DNA of 64,000 bases from Pseudodesulfovibrio cashew (GCF_009762795.1 NZ_CP046400.1:1093501-1157500); one strand, 5' to 3'; counted from the stretch's first letter, positions 55,775-64,000 are shown. Notes: a model not told the origin generated them from the letters alone. Made by a program: numbers and translations.

Positions 55775-56156
55775 TAATTTTTGATCGGCGGAGTACCGTG
55801 TTACTCTCCAGCCTCTTCCACTTTAGCTCTTTGTTGTCTGCATTTCCCTTGTATGCCTGCAATTCGTTCATAATTGCGCGTTGACGCATTTTACGCCTTT
55901 GCGGGATAACCCGGGCTGGATTTTTAATAAAATGTCTCAGCGGCCCGATTTTCAGGAGCCATAGAACGCCAACGCTTTACCGGTGTTGTGTCTCCAAATG
56001 GTCAAATTCTGACCTTCCTGTCCCATGTCACTTGCCTAACGGCACCTGGATAGCGTATGAGATGCCCTTAAACCTGTGTCACCTGTGCCGCCCCTATTTT
56101 TCATAGAAGGTACAGGGAGAGCAAAACACCTTTTTTACAACAGGGATGCCCATAGC
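55775..56156. other. Spacer before the epimerase gene
   Basis: About 380 bases with no gene or strong hairpin on either strand. It is relatively AT-rich, including a TTTTTAATAAAATG stretch near 55922-55936; the promoter of the epimerase gene presumably lies here. Confidence 0.6.
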
Positions 56157-57164
56157 ATGAAACTTCTTGTTACCGGAGCTGCCGGATTCATCGGCTTTCA
56201 TCTTTCCTTACGCCTCACCAACGAGGGCCATGAAGTGGTGGGTCTGGACAATCTTGATCCATACTATGACGTCAACCTCAAGAAAGCTCGACTCGACATA
56301 CTTTCTCAAAGCGAGCTATTTCGTCACGTAAACATCAGCCTTCAGGATGAACGCTCCATGAGTGATCTTTTCAAGACCGAAAAGTTCACCCATGTGATCA
56401 ACCTGGCAGCGCAGGCCGGCGTCAGGTACTCCATCGAAAATCCCATGGCCTACGTGAACACCAACCTGGTGGGCTTCGCCAATGTTCTTGAGGGGTGCCG
56501 TCACAATGAAGTAGAGCACCTTGTTTACGCTTCCAGCAGTTCTGTCTATGGCATGAACACCAAGATGCCGTTGTCGCCTCATGAAGGGGTTGATCACCCC
56601 ATGAGCCTGTACGCTGCCACCAAGAAGTCCAACGAGATGATGGCGCACTCTTATTCCAACCTCTATGATCTGCCCACAACTGGTCTTCGTTTCTTTACCG
56701 TATATGGTCCTTGGGGCAGGCCAGACATGGCGCTTTTCTTGTTCACCAAAAACATTCTTGAGGAAAAACCCATCAATGTTTTCAACTACGGCAAAATGCG
56801 CCGCGACTTCACCTATATTGATGACATCGTCGAAGGCGTAGTCCGTGTGACCAAAAACATTGCAACTGCCAATCCCGATTGGGATGGTGATAATCCCGAT
56901 CCTTGCACCAGCTCCAACCCCTACCGTGTCTATAACATTGGTAATAACCAGGTTGTGGAGTTGTCGCGTTACATAGAGGTCATCGAAGAGGTTGTCGGCA
57001 AAAAGGCCATCTACAACTATATGCCCATGCAGCCGGGCGATGTTCCTGCCACCGAGGCAGATGTCAGCGATTTGATGCAGGATGTTGGATTCAAGCCCGA
57101 CACCAGCATTGAATTCGGGATTCGGAAATTCATCGAGTGGTACCGAGAGTATTACAACGCTTAG
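56157..57164 (+). CDS. NAD-dependent sugar-nucleotide epimerase (UDP-glucuronate 4-epimerase type)
   Basis: 335 residues from ATG 56157 (the frame is open to 56076). It is an extended short-chain dehydrogenase: [12 protein letters not shown] (NAD loop), D-N-L-D-P-Y-Y-D ([21 protein letters not shown], typical of UDP-glucuronate 4-epimerases), SSSVYG and active pair [31 protein letters not shown] is also diagnostic. It supplies UDP-galacturonate or a related sugar for surface polysaccharide. It is followed by a strong terminator. Confidence 0.93.
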   Translation: MKLLVTGAAGFIGFHLSLRLTNEGHEVVGLDNLDPYYDVNLKKARLDILSQSELFRHVNISLQDERSMSDLFKTEKFTHVINLAAQAGVRYSIENPMAYVNTNLVGFANVLEGCRHNEVEHLVYASSSSVYGMNTKMPLSPHEGVDHPMSLYAATKKSNEMMAHSYSNLYDLPTTGLRFFTVYGPWGRPDMALFLFTKNILEEKPINVFNYGKMRRDFTYIDDIVEGVVRVTKNIATANPDWDGDNPDPCTSSNPYRVYNIGNNQVVELSRYIEVIEEVVGKKAIYNYMPMQPGDVPATEADVSDLMQDVGFKPDTSIEFGIRKFIEWYREYYNA

Positions 57165-57204
57165 TTCTACTTTCCAGTCTTCGCCGAAGCTATCTAATCG
57201 ATAT

Positions 57205-57243
57205 CAAAGAGCGCGATCCAATCAGGGTCGCGCTCTTTTTTGT
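57205..57243 (+). terminator. Terminator after the epimerase gene
   Basis: AAAGAGCGCGATCC pairs with GGGTCGCGCTCTTT (one wobble) around AATCA, followed by TTTTTT. Confidence 0.93.
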
Positions 57244-57313
57244 GTGATTTTATCCTGATCAACTTGCCTTCATTTTCATTTCGTCCTACGAACACGTTGA
57301 GCACTGACTGATC

Positions 57314-57329
57314 TGTTTCACGTGAAACA
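57314..57329. promoter_or_regulatory. parS: parS site 1
   Basis: TGTTTCACGTGAAACA, the exact 16-base consensus bound by ParB. It lies 90 bases before the GTG start of parA. Confidence 0.97.
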
Positions 57330-57347
57330 ATCATGACAGAAGTGACA

Positions 57348-57363
57348 TGTTTCACGTGAAACA
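57348..57363. promoter_or_regulatory. parS: parS site 2
   Basis: TGTTTCACGTGAAACA, again perfect, 34 bases from site 1. An ATG at 57347 reads through it (MFHVKH), but the better ribosome-binding site belongs to GTG 57404. Confidence 0.97.
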
Positions 57364-57403
57364 TTGCACTGAATCCACAACACCGTGGTCAAGCGAGGAT
57401 CGT

Positions 57404-58177
57404 GTGGCGAGAAGAATCGTTGTAGCTAATCAGAAGGGCGGTGTCGGCAAGACGACCACGTCCGTGAATCTGGCGGCGTCTTTGGCGGTGATGGAAAAAA
57501 AGGTTTTATTGGTGGACTGCGATCCACAGGGGAACGCCTCGAGCGGGCTCGGGTTCTACCCGGGAGACAGACGCGAAAACATCTACACCGTGCTGTTCGA
57601 CCCCAAGAAGGTGCACAAAGCCATTTACGAAACCGACGTGCCGTTCCTCCATATCCTGCCGGGAACGCAGGATCTGGTAGGTGCTGAAATCGAATTGGTA
57701 GGGGAGATCGGACGCGAACATTACCTGCGGGAATTGGTGATGGGGATTGATGAGGAGTATGATTTCATCATCATCGATTGTCCTCCGTCCCTTGGGTTGC
57801 TTACGGTCAATGCCCTTTGCGCAGCAACGGAGATGCTGGTCCCGCTTCAGTGTGAGTATTACGCTTTGGAAGGTATAGCGCAGTTGCTCATGACATACGA
57901 AAAGGTGCGCAAGAGACTTAACACCGAGTTGAAGATTCTCGGCGTGGTTCTGACCATGTATGATGGGAGGAACCGGCTGTCCTGGCAGGTCAAGCATGAG
58001 GTGCGCAAGGCCTTTCCTCAGCATCTTTTCGATACGATCATACCGCGGAACGTCCGTCTTTCCGAGGCGCCAAGCTTCGGCAAGCCCGTGATCAATTACG
58101 ATATCAAGTCAAAAGGGGCTGAGGCCTACCTGGCACTGGCGCAGGAAGTGGAGAGGAGCTCCACGGCGCCGGCCTGA
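57404..58177 (+). CDS. parA: Chromosome-partitioning ATPase ParA (Soj)
   Basis: 257 residues from GTG 57404, which follows AGCGAGG at 5-base spacing and gives the usual N-terminus RRIVVANQKGGVGKTTTSVNLAASLA. The frame is open to ATG 57347, inside parS. The deviant Walker A is KGGVGKTT. The switch regions VDCDPQGNAS and IIDCPPSLGLLTVNAL are intact. With ParB and parS it positions the replicated origin. The gene is followed by a terminator, and parB is about 590 bases away beyond an oppositely oriented gene. Confidence 0.96.
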   Translation: MARRIVVANQKGGVGKTTTSVNLAASLAVMEKKVLLVDCDPQGNASSGLGFYPGDRRENIYTVLFDPKKVHKAIYETDVPFLHILPGTQDLVGAEIELVGEIGREHYLRELVMGIDEEYDFIIIDCPPSLGLLTVNALCAATEMLVPLQCEYYALEGIAQLLMTYEKVRKRLNTELKILGVVLTMYDGRNRLSWQVKHEVRKAFPQHLFDTIIPRNVRLSEAPSFGKPVINYDIKSKGAEAYLALAQEVERSSTAPA

Positions 58178-58195
58178 TCAAGTTCTTTCACAAAC

Positions 58196-58224
58196 GAAAA
58201 CACCCCGGAGAACCGGGGTGTTTG
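58196..58224. terminator. Terminator between parA and the zinc-ribbon gene
   Basis: AAACACCCCGG pairs with CCGGGGTGTTT around AGAA; A and T runs flank both sides, so it may serve both converging transcripts. Confidence 0.85.
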
Positions 58225-58245
58225 CTAGGCCCAAAGGGGAGATGA

Positions 58246-58671
58246 TCAGTACCGCGCTTCCTTGGTGTCGTCCTTTTCATCCTGGTAAGGAGAGCACTCG
58301 GTCAGGATTTCGTCCTTGAAATGCCGTTTGATTATCCTTGATTGACATTTGACGCATTTGAATGCGACCAAGCCGGCCAAGTTGGCGGACGTCAGGAAAA
58401 AACGGCGTGGATTGTCGGCTTCCCAGTCCTCAGTAGCGTTACCGCAATGCTCGCAGGCAACGTCCTTATCGACAGGGTAGTCAAAGTCCCAGTACTCTTG
58501 GAGCGTCTGCCAGTCAGAGATCGGCTCGGCCATGGGTTCGGGCTCCGGTTTTTCGGCCAGGCCAAGTGCCTTGAGCACGTCCTCGCGGACATGAGCCCAG
58601 GCCTCGGCAGTCAGCAGGGCGCCGATAAGGTTCCCGTTTTTATCATAGAGTTCATTGATGTGGTCAGACAT
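58246..58671 (-). CDS. Zinc-ribbon-like protein between parA and parB
   Basis: 141 residues. It begins MSDHINELYDKNGNLIGALLTAEAWAHVREDVLKALG. The C-terminal half has paired Cys motifs CEHCGN and CVKCQ about 35 residues apart, suggesting zinc binding. An acidic Pro/Glu segment (PEPEPMAEP) lies between. It is transcribed against parA and parB. Function not recognised; it may be linked to segregation only by position. Confidence 0.8.
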   Translation of the reverse strand: MSDHINELYDKNGNLIGALLTAEAWAHVREDVLKALGLAEKPEPEPMAEPISDWQTLQEYWDFDYPVDKDVACEHCGNATEDWEADNPRRFFLTSANLAGLVAFKCVKCQSRIIKRHFKDEILTECSPYQDEKDDTKEARY

Positions 58672-58765
58672 GTCGGCTCCGTTGGTTCATGATGTGCTTT
58701 CGGGGCGTTATAGGCGCTTCCGTGCCAATGGGCAAGCGCGCAGAGATCAAGCAAGAGGAGAGCAT

Positions 58766-59686
58766 ATGAGTTCGGGTAACAGAGGGCTTGGCCGTGGGCT
58801 CGACGCCCTGTTGGGTGGGGTTAGGGAAGATGCCGAGATTACGGTTGAATCGTCGGAAGTCCGGATGATTCCCATCGCGTCCATCACGCCCAACCCCCAC
58901 CAGCCGCGACGGGAGTTTTCCAGGGAAGCCCTTGAGGACCTCAGTTCTTCCATCAAGGCGCGTGGCGTACTCCAACCGGTGCTTGTCCGGCCCTTGGAAG
59001 AAGGGCGCTACGAGCTGGTCGCAGGTGAGCGTCGTATGCGCGCTTCCAAGATGGCCGGTCTTGAGGAGATTCCCACGCTGGTCCGGGACATGACCGACCA
59101 GGAGAGTCTGGCCATCGCGCTCATCGAGAATCTCCAGCGCGAGGATCTCAATGCGGTGGAGGAAGCTCTGGGGTATCAGCAGTTACAGCGCCAGTTCGGC
59201 CTCAGTCAGGAGGAACTGGCCAGGCAGGTGGGCAAAAGCCGGTCCGCAGTGGCCAACTCGTTGCGACTTTTGAATCTCCCCGAGTCCATCCAAACGGATA
59301 TCCAGCAGGGTGCGTTGACGGCGGGGCACGGTCGCGCCATCATGTCGGTTGCCGACAACGCCATTCAGGACGAGTTGCACCGCCGGATTGCTGATAACGG
59401 TTTGACCGTCCGGCAGGCTGAAGCGCAAGCCGTGTTCTGGAAGCAGAACGGCAGACTCCCTGGTGCGGAAGAGGTTGGTGAACCTGTGAGCAACTCCAGG
59501 AGCGGAACATCCGTGACCAAGCCCATTGATCCAAAACTCAAAGAGCTACAGACACGGCTGGGTGACTTGCTGAATATTAAGGTTAAAATTTCAGGCAGCC
59601 AGGAAAAAGGCAAGATTACGATGAGTTATTCAGATGAAGATTCATTGCGGTCTATTGTGGAAAAATTGGGTTCCGAGATGATTTGA
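58766..59686 (+). CDS. parB: Chromosome-partitioning protein ParB (Spo0J)
   Basis: 306 residues from ATG 58766 behind AAGAGGAGAG (the open frame extends to 58655). The N-terminus has LGRGLDALLGG (ParA-contact region). Next come the ParB CTPase motifs (PHQPRREF; ELVAGERRMRASKMAGL; ENLQREDLN) and the HTH (LSQEELARQVGKSRSAVANSLRLL). The C-terminal dimerisation region ends in KITMSYSDEDSLRSIVEKLG. It binds the two parS sites 1.4 kb away and spreads with CTP. Confidence 0.96.
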   Translation: MSSGNRGLGRGLDALLGGVREDAEITVESSEVRMIPIASITPNPHQPRREFSREALEDLSSSIKARGVLQPVLVRPLEEGRYELVAGERRMRASKMAGLEEIPTLVRDMTDQESLAIALIENLQREDLNAVEEALGYQQLQRQFGLSQEELARQVGKSRSAVANSLRLLNLPESIQTDIQQGALTAGHGRAIMSVADNAIQDELHRRIADNGLTVRQAEAQAVFWKQNGRLPGAEEVGEPVSNSRSGTSVTKPIDPKLKELQTRLGDLLNIKVKISGSQEKGKITMSYSDEDSLRSIVEKLGSEMI

Positions 59687-59824
59687 ACCCCTGACTTAAT
59701 CAGTGGGGGCAGACTTCATCCGTGATCGGATTGCGATGATCATCTTGTCGTGGCAAAATAGATGCACTTGGCAACCCGGAATCTTTCAACCAACACAAAA
59801 ATAGGAATCATCGGCAGCTTCTTT

Positions 59825-60832
59825 ATGACTCTAGAACAAATCCATTCCGCCATAGCCGCGCTCAAAGGCAACAAGGTCATGATCATTGGCGATCTGATGC
59901 TGGATCATTACATGATCGGCGGTGTTGAGCGCATTTCACCGGAGGCGCCTGTTCCCGTGGTCCGCGTGGAGCGGGAGTCTTCCCTGCTCGGTGGCGCAGG
60001 TAACGTCGCCCGCAATATTGTCTCCCTGGGCGGTCATGCGATGCTTGTTTCCACCGTGGGTACGGATGAGGACGGCAATACCCTGGATCGGCTTTGCCGG
60101 GAGGCAGAAATCGCTACGAAGCTCATTCGCGACCCTGCCCGCCCAACCACCAAAAAAACCCGTATCATCGCCAGCAACCAGCAGGTGGTCAGGGTAGACC
60201 AGGAGTTGGCAGTACCCCTGCAACAGGCCGAGTTCGACGAATTGTTCAACTATCTGAGCAGCGTGATCAATGACTATCCGGTGATCATTCTGTCCGACTA
60301 CGGCAAGGGGTTCATTTCCCGGGAGTTCATGGATCGGTTCATGTGCCTGATAGAGACCTGCGAACGCCGTCCGCTGGTCCTGGTCGACCCCAAGACCGTG
60401 AATTACGACCTCTACACCGGGGTGGACTTGCTCACTCCCAACACCAAGGAAGCCGGGGAGGGTGCCGGGTTCCCGGTGACGGGGCAGGATACCGTCATCC
60501 GGGCAGGACGAGCCCTGTTCGAGCGTCTGTGCTGCAACAACCTGCTGATCACCATGGGCGGAGACGGCATGGCCCTGTTCGAGGGAGTGGACTCCATTCG
60601 GCACATCCCCACCTTTGCCCGCAAGGTCTATGACGTGACAGGTGCAGGCGATACGGTCATTGCCACCGTGGCCTTGGCGCTGTCAGCCGGGATTGGCCTC
60701 CTGACAGCCTGCACCCTGGCAAATTACGCAGCCGGCATAGTGGTGGGCCAGGTGGGCGCGGCCACAACCTCGCTTGAAGAAATGGCGGAGACCGTAGACG
60801 AACTCCCGGAACCTCAGGTTACCAACTGGTGA
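59825..60832 (+). CDS. rfaE1: D-glycero-beta-D-manno-heptose 7-phosphate kinase
   Basis: 335 residues from ATG 59825; ATG 59762 is also in frame and neither has a clear ribosome-binding site. PfkB fold: MIIGDLMLDHYMIGGVERISPEAPVPVV, LLGGAGNVARNIVSLG, and DVTGAGDTVIATVALALSAG (anion hole and catalytic Asp). It adds the 1-phosphate to heptose 7-phosphate on the way to ADP-heptose for lipopolysaccharide inner core. The separate adenylyltransferase is not in the window, so this is the one-domain form. Confidence 0.92.
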   Translation: MTLEQIHSAIAALKGNKVMIIGDLMLDHYMIGGVERISPEAPVPVVRVERESSLLGGAGNVARNIVSLGGHAMLVSTVGTDEDGNTLDRLCREAEIATKLIRDPARPTTKKTRIIASNQQVVRVDQELAVPLQQAEFDELFNYLSSVINDYPVIILSDYGKGFISREFMDRFMCLIETCERRPLVLVDPKTVNYDLYTGVDLLTPNTKEAGEGAGFPVTGQDTVIRAGRALFERLCCNNLLITMGGDGMALFEGVDSIRHIPTFARKVYDVTGAGDTVIATVALALSAGIGLLTACTLANYAAGIVVGQVGAATTSLEEMAETVDELPEPQVTNW

Positions 60833-60924
60833 AGAAGCCCGGTCATGCTCGACACGCGCGCCGTTCTGGCCGATGATGCTGCATAGGGAGTACGCCGATC
60901 AACCGGATCGCCCTGGAGGAAACC

Positions 60925-62232
60925 ATGTCGAAAGAAGCTGTATTGAAATACAATACCGAGATTCCGACCCTTGGCCCGGCCAAGACGACCACCCCCCTTG
61001 GCCACACCAAGTATGTGGATGAAAGCCAGCCGCAGAGTCTGATCATGACGCCCGAAGAGCTGGCCGAGCTGGAAAACGATACTGTGACCATGCACTTCGA
61101 AAAGGCAGGGCCGCGAAAGAAAATCTACTTCGACCCCTCAAAGACCAAGTGTGCCATCGTCACCTGCGGCGGTATCTGTCCGGGCATCAACGATGTCATC
61201 AGGGCTCTGGTCCTGGAGGCGCATTTCAACTACAACATCCGCACTGTTCTTGGAATTCGTAATGGATTTCGAGGTTTTATCCCGAAGTATGGCTACGACG
61301 TCATGGAGTTGACTCCCGAACGGGTGACCAATATCCACCATTTCGGCGGCACCATTCTCGGAACCTCCCGGGAATTGCAGGACCCGGCCGAGATCGTCGA
61401 TTCCCTGGAGCGGCTCAATATTAACGTCCTGTTCGTTATCGGCGGCGACGGCTCCATGCGGGCCGCCAAGGCAATCATGGATGAAACTTTCCGCCGCAAG
61501 CGCAAGATATCCGTCATCGGGATCCCCAAGACCATCGATAACGACATCAACTTTATCACCCGATCCTTTGGTTTTGACACGGCGGTAGGGAAGGCCACCG
61601 AGGCTATTCAGTGTGCCCACGTCGAGGCTACGGGCGTGGACATGGGCGTCGGCCTGGTCAAGCTAATGGGCAGGGAGGCCGGCTTTATCGCGGCTCAGGC
61701 GACCCTTGCCTTGCAGGAGGTCAATTTCCTCCTCGTGCCCGAAGTGAAGTTCTCCCTTGAAGGGGAGAACGGTTTCCTGGCCGCCCTTGAGCGAAGGTTG
61801 GACTCTCGGAAGCACGCCGTTATCGTCTGCGCTGAAGGAGCCGGTCAGGACCTGATGTGCGAAAAAATCAAACGGGATGAATCCGGAAATCCTGAATTGG
61901 GCGACATCTGCGGCCTGCTCATGCAGCGCATCAGAGAATATTTCGAAAAACGGGGCAAAGAATGCACTCTCAAGTTCATTGATCCCAGCTACATAATTCG
62001 TTCCGTGGCGGCCAATGCCGCTGACAGGGTCTATTGCACTTTCCTTGGCCAGCAGGCCGTACACGCCGCCATGGCAGGTAAGACAGGTATGGTCGTGACC
62101 CATCTCAAGTCCAGCATGGTTCATCTTCCCTTGGATCTGGTGGCCCTCAAGCGTCGTTCTCTCAATCCGCACTCCGACTACTGGTGCACGGTAATGGAAT
62201 CTACTGGCCAGGAGAGCTATTTCCTGACGTAG
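60925..62232 (+). CDS. pfkA: ATP-dependent 6-phosphofructokinase, long group-II type
   Basis: 435 residues, start after GGAGGAAACC. An N-terminal extension of about 70 residues precedes the kinase core. GGDGS at 173-177 and PKTIDND at 201-207 mark the active site: Gly in GGDG points to ATP rather than pyrophosphate, while the Lys in PKTIDND is usual for this long subgroup (plant, trypanosome and spirochaete relatives). It controls glycolytic entry. It follows the heptose kinase gene by 92 bases and ends at a terminator. Confidence 0.93.
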   Translation: MSKEAVLKYNTEIPTLGPAKTTTPLGHTKYVDESQPQSLIMTPEELAELENDTVTMHFEKAGPRKKIYFDPSKTKCAIVTCGGICPGINDVIRALVLEAHFNYNIRTVLGIRNGFRGFIPKYGYDVMELTPERVTNIHHFGGTILGTSRELQDPAEIVDSLERLNINVLFVIGGDGSMRAAKAIMDETFRRKRKISVIGIPKTIDNDINFITRSFGFDTAVGKATEAIQCAHVEATGVDMGVGLVKLMGREAGFIAAQATLALQEVNFLLVPEVKFSLEGENGFLAALERRLDSRKHAVIVCAEGAGQDLMCEKIKRDESGNPELGDICGLLMQRIREYFEKRGKECTLKFIDPSYIIRSVAANAADRVYCTFLGQQAVHAAMAGKTGMVVTHLKSSMVHLPLDLVALKRRSLNPHSDYWCTVMESTGQESYFLT

Positions 62233-62324
62233 GCGCATCCTTTACTAGGAAAGAGGGCATGAGTGACACGAGTTGAACTGCTAGGCAGGGGCTCGGGTGC
62301 CTCAATATTTCTTGGAACTTGAGC

Positions 62325-62360
62325 ATAAAAAAAGGGGACCTGACCAGGTCCCCTTTTTCT
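62325..62360. terminator. Bidirectional terminator between pfkA and the HTH operon
   Basis: AAAAAAAGGGGACCTG pairs with CAGGTCCCCTTTTT around a 3-base loop. A and T runs lie on both sides. Confidence 0.94.
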
Positions 62361-62377
62361 TTGCTGATGAAAAGTGG

Positions 62378-62782
62378 CTATTCGTTGGCAGCCAGTTTGC
62401 GACGAACCTGCTCGGAAACCTGACGGCTGACGCCTTCCTTGTTGGACTCAAGCGCCACAGCCAGCAACTCGAAAAGTTCATCATAGGAAAATTCGAGGGA
62501 AAGCACGCCGTTGGAAGCGATGCAGCTGTCCTCGCGTTCTTCGACGCGGTAGGCTCTCCGCTCGCGGGCGTGGCCAATGGCGGAAATAATGCCATAAGCG
62601 AGCTTGCCGTCCGCTTCACGGTACAGCTTCTCCATGGTCAGCATTCCGGAGTTGTCGTCAAAATACATTTCTTCACCGATGAGCTGACCTTCGACAGTCA
62701 TATCCTCACCGAAATCATTGGGTAAATTGACGCTCTGGACAAGGTCGGAACCTTTGTTGCCACCCTTGCTGCTCTGGGACAT
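62378..62782 (-). CDS. Hypothetical acidic protein downstream of an HTH gene
   Basis: 134 residues from ATG 62782, behind TAGGAGAG; an in-frame GTG at 62788 is the alternative. No signal peptide or membrane segment is visible. It opens with a Ser/Gly/Lys-rich stretch, then a domain containing MTVEGQLIGEEMYFDDNSG, IISAIGHARERRAYRVEE and SYDELFELLAVALESNKEGVSRQVSEQV. It is 10 bases after the HTH gene and surely co-transcribed. Function unknown. Confidence 0.75.
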   Translation of the reverse strand: MSQSSKGGNKGSDLVQSVNLPNDFGEDMTVEGQLIGEEMYFDDNSGMLTMEKLYREADGKLAYGIISAIGHARERRAYRVEEREDSCIASNGVLSLEFSYDELFELLAVALESNKEGVSRQVSEQVRRKLAANE

Positions 62783-62792
62783 GCTCACTCTC

Positions 62793-63044
62793 CTATTCCA
62801 AGGGAAGTTTATATTGCGTTGGGCCCGGCTTGGATTGGTCCTCCGGTTCGGGCTCCTGCCAACCTGAATTGATGAATTCCAACAGCGCGCTCTCAGGGAC
62901 TCGCCATTGGCTGCCGATCTTTATCGCCTTGATACTACCGCCCGTAATCAACCGATATGCCGTCCGTTGATGAACGCGAAGAAGCTCGGCGACTTCCCGC
63001 ACGGTATACAGCACTGGGGGCGATGTAATATCTTTCTTATTCAT
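62793..63044 (-). CDS. Excisionase-type (MerR-like) HTH DNA-binding protein
   Basis: 83 residues from ATG 63044; ATG 63083 is also in frame but lies inside a perfect inverted repeat, so the shorter form is preferred. TVREVAELLRVHQRTAYRLITGGSIKAIKIGSQWRVPESALLEFI is the helix-turn-helix of the excisionase/DNA-binding domain family. Such proteins act as transcription regulators or recombination directionality factors. No integrase or att site is nearby, so a regulator of this two-gene operon is more likely. The operators upstream fit autoregulation. Confidence 0.88.
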   Translation of the reverse strand: MNKKDITSPPVLYTVREVAELLRVHQRTAYRLITGGSIKAIKIGSQWRVPESALLEFINSGWQEPEPEDQSKPGPTQYKLPLE

Positions 63045-63074
63045 GATGTCATAGTCTGACTTACAATGTTCATT

Positions 63075-63095
63075 CTTTGACATAGGGAGTCAAAG
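63075..63095. promoter_or_regulatory. Inverted repeat at the HTH gene start
   Basis: CTTTGAC and GTCAAAG, perfect 7-base arms with a 7-base spacer. It covers the alternative ATG at 63083 and is 31 bases before ATG 63044. Confidence 0.65.
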
Positions 63096-63543
63096 TTTGT
63101 CAACAAAGTACAACGTTGTCCTACAAAGTCTAGACTTTTTCTACAGTCCAACGGAAAGAAAAGCATTACAAACCGTTGTTGAACGTTGAAGTGCTACATA
63201 GCAAAATTCAGCCTGAAACTTAATGGGAAAAAGTCACTTTTTTTTGCTGAGAGGCAATGTTTTTAAAGGGTTATGTCTAGAAAAAATCAAAGTTTTGTCT
63301 GGATGAAAATAGTCGATGAAATTGATTTGCCGTGTAAATGCAGCTGGTTAAGGAAATAAACCACAACTCCTCTTAAGTGGAAGCCATAAACAGGTATATT
63401 GTGGCGGGTTACTTTATAAGGCTGGCAAACCGAGGTTAACAAGGTAGGATAATGACGGAAAAAATCCACTAGGGATGATTGCTGTCAGTTGTGGTTGAAA
63501 CTCTATGAACGTGACGGCAGGCGATCAGAAGTCCTGCCTCTGA
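63084..63543. other. AT-rich spacer with palindromes
   Basis: About 460 bases without a gene on either strand. Apart from the palindromic sites close to the HTH gene there is one further hairpin, GGCAGG/CCTGCC, near 63515-63537, just after the end of the methyltransferase gene. Most of the stretch is AT-rich. Confidence 0.6.
63110..63138. promoter_or_regulatory. Two perfect palindromes upstream of the HTH operon
   Basis: ACAACGTTGT (63110-63119) and AAAGTCTAGACTTT (63125-63138) lie 15 and 30 bases beyond the inverted repeat at 63075-63095. Candidate operators for the HTH protein or another regulator; the sequences differ from each other. Confidence 0.55.
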
Positions 63544-64000
63544 CTAATTCTGCTTGTGTGCTGTAACAATGACGTCCTTGCCAAAGAAAAGGGCGTCGCT
63601 GAGAAGAGTTTCCGCGATGAAGGTGTTATAGGCGATATTTTCCGGTTTGGTTTTCTCGTGCTCCTGCGCGTTCTTTTTGTATTTGAGCAGATAATGACGG
63701 GTTGTAAACCGGATGAGAGGACGAATCAGAGAGAATAGGCGGTCGCTCTTCTGGAAGTAGGATGATTCCACGGTCTTGACCTCATAGCCGGTCTTGCGGA
63801 GGAAGTAATCCATCTCCGGGTAGCCGATGAGGTTGATGTGGGCCTCGCCAAAAGGAACATCAAGGTTAATGGGAGACTTCATCCCACGGTAGAACCCGGA
63901 AAAGAGGTGGAGAAAGCGTGACCGGATCTGGAGACGGTTGGGGAACGTCAGCACCAGGGTACCACCGGGTTTGAGTATGCGGTTGAATTCCCGCAACACG
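63544..64000 (-). CDS. SAM-dependent methyltransferase, C-terminal part (5' end outside)
   Basis: The frame is open to the right edge; the ATG-like first codon at 63999 is really an internal GTG. LREFNRILKPGGTLVLTFPNRLQIRSRFLHLF is motif III of class I methyltransferases with its following helix. The last 110 residues (LIGYPEMDYFLRKTGYEVKTVESS and a basic region LIRFTTRHYLLKYKKNAQEHEKTKPEN) belong to the C-terminal cap. Targets unknown; glycan or lipid methylation is common in such surroundings. Confidence 0.85.
   Translation of the reverse strand, partial: VLREFNRILKPGGTLVLTFPNRLQIRSRFLHLFSGFYRGMKSPINLDVPFGEAHINLIGYPEMDYFLRKTGYEVKTVESSYFQKSDRLFSLIRPLIRFTTRHYLLKYKKNAQEHEKTKPENIAYNTFIAETLLSDALFFGKDVIVTAHKQN

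Noticed and set aside
57347-57403. Use of ATG 57347 as the ParA start
   Set aside because: It lies inside parS, lacks a ribosome-binding site and would add 19 residues before the family N-terminus; GTG 57404 has a good site.
62793-63044. Excisionase of an integrated element
   Set aside because: No integrase, attachment repeats or phage genes nearby; the HTH fold alone is not proof of a mobile element.

Overview
The window looks like chromosomal DNA of a high-GC, Gram-negative anaerobe of the Desulfovibrio / Pseudodesulfovibrio type. The grounds are: the dnaA-dnaN-gyrB-gyrA block, a ferredoxin-dependent 2-oxoacid oxidoreductase operon, a DUF39 homocysteine-biosynthesis protein, heptose-kinase and polysaccharide genes, large sensor kinases, an MCP, and a full set of perfect parS sites beside parA/parB. 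It is the neighbourhood of the replication origin. No rRNA, tRNA, CRISPR array, prophage or intact insertion sequence was seen.

Layout. 1-3.6 kb: the N-terminal part of a Cys-rich PAS sensor kinase, a LysE-type exporter and purD-purE. 3.7-13.9 kb: a seven-gene minus-strand operon (small Usp, TauE/SafE permease, TIGR02186 membrane protein, PEP-synthase-like ATP-grasp/phospho-His protein, lone receiver, two Usp-like proteins). It sits directly behind a minus-strand histidine kinase / NtrC-type regulator pair. The operon has a near-perfect sigma-54 promoter, and three copies of a TTCATTATGGAA-like inverted repeat lie between the promoter and the regulator gene. I infer one signalling-to-output unit and regard it as the best candidate for an undescribed system here. 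14.1-16.7 kb: pabA-pabB-pabC. 16.7-17.6 kb: a gene-free stretch with a strikingly regular array of small hairpins.

17.6-31.2 kb: two groups of glycosyltransferases, with a phosphatase, a radical SAM-TPR protein, a deacetylase-like protein and an acetyltransferase, interrupted by HD-GYP, MCP and fabI genes. 31.2-37.0 kb: GNAT, two tandem LysR paralogues, a 51-residue membrane peptide gene and an ABC-sensor histidine kinase. 37.1-46.0 kb: TPR lipoprotein, gyrA, gyrB, dnaN, dnaA, all on the minus strand.

46.3-55.8 kb: DUF39 protein, a lipoprotein in an AT-richer patch, the vor-type operon (ferredoxin, alpha, beta, gamma) behind queA, an HTH/coiled-coil protein, a lipoprotein, coaBC, and a hypothetical protein overlapping coaBC. 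56.2-64.0 kb: a sugar-nucleotide epimerase, parS-parA, a zinc-ribbon gene inserted between parA and parB, parB, heptose-7-phosphate kinase, 6-phosphofructokinase, a short HTH operon with several palindromic operator candidates, and the C-terminal part of a methyltransferase running off the end.

A dispersed intergenic repeat (GC-rich end, central hairpin, CCTAAACTTT end) occurs at least four times between 32 and 49 kb. Coordinates of starts were adjusted from the longest open frames where a ribosome-binding site, a promoter or family length argued for it; each entry says so.
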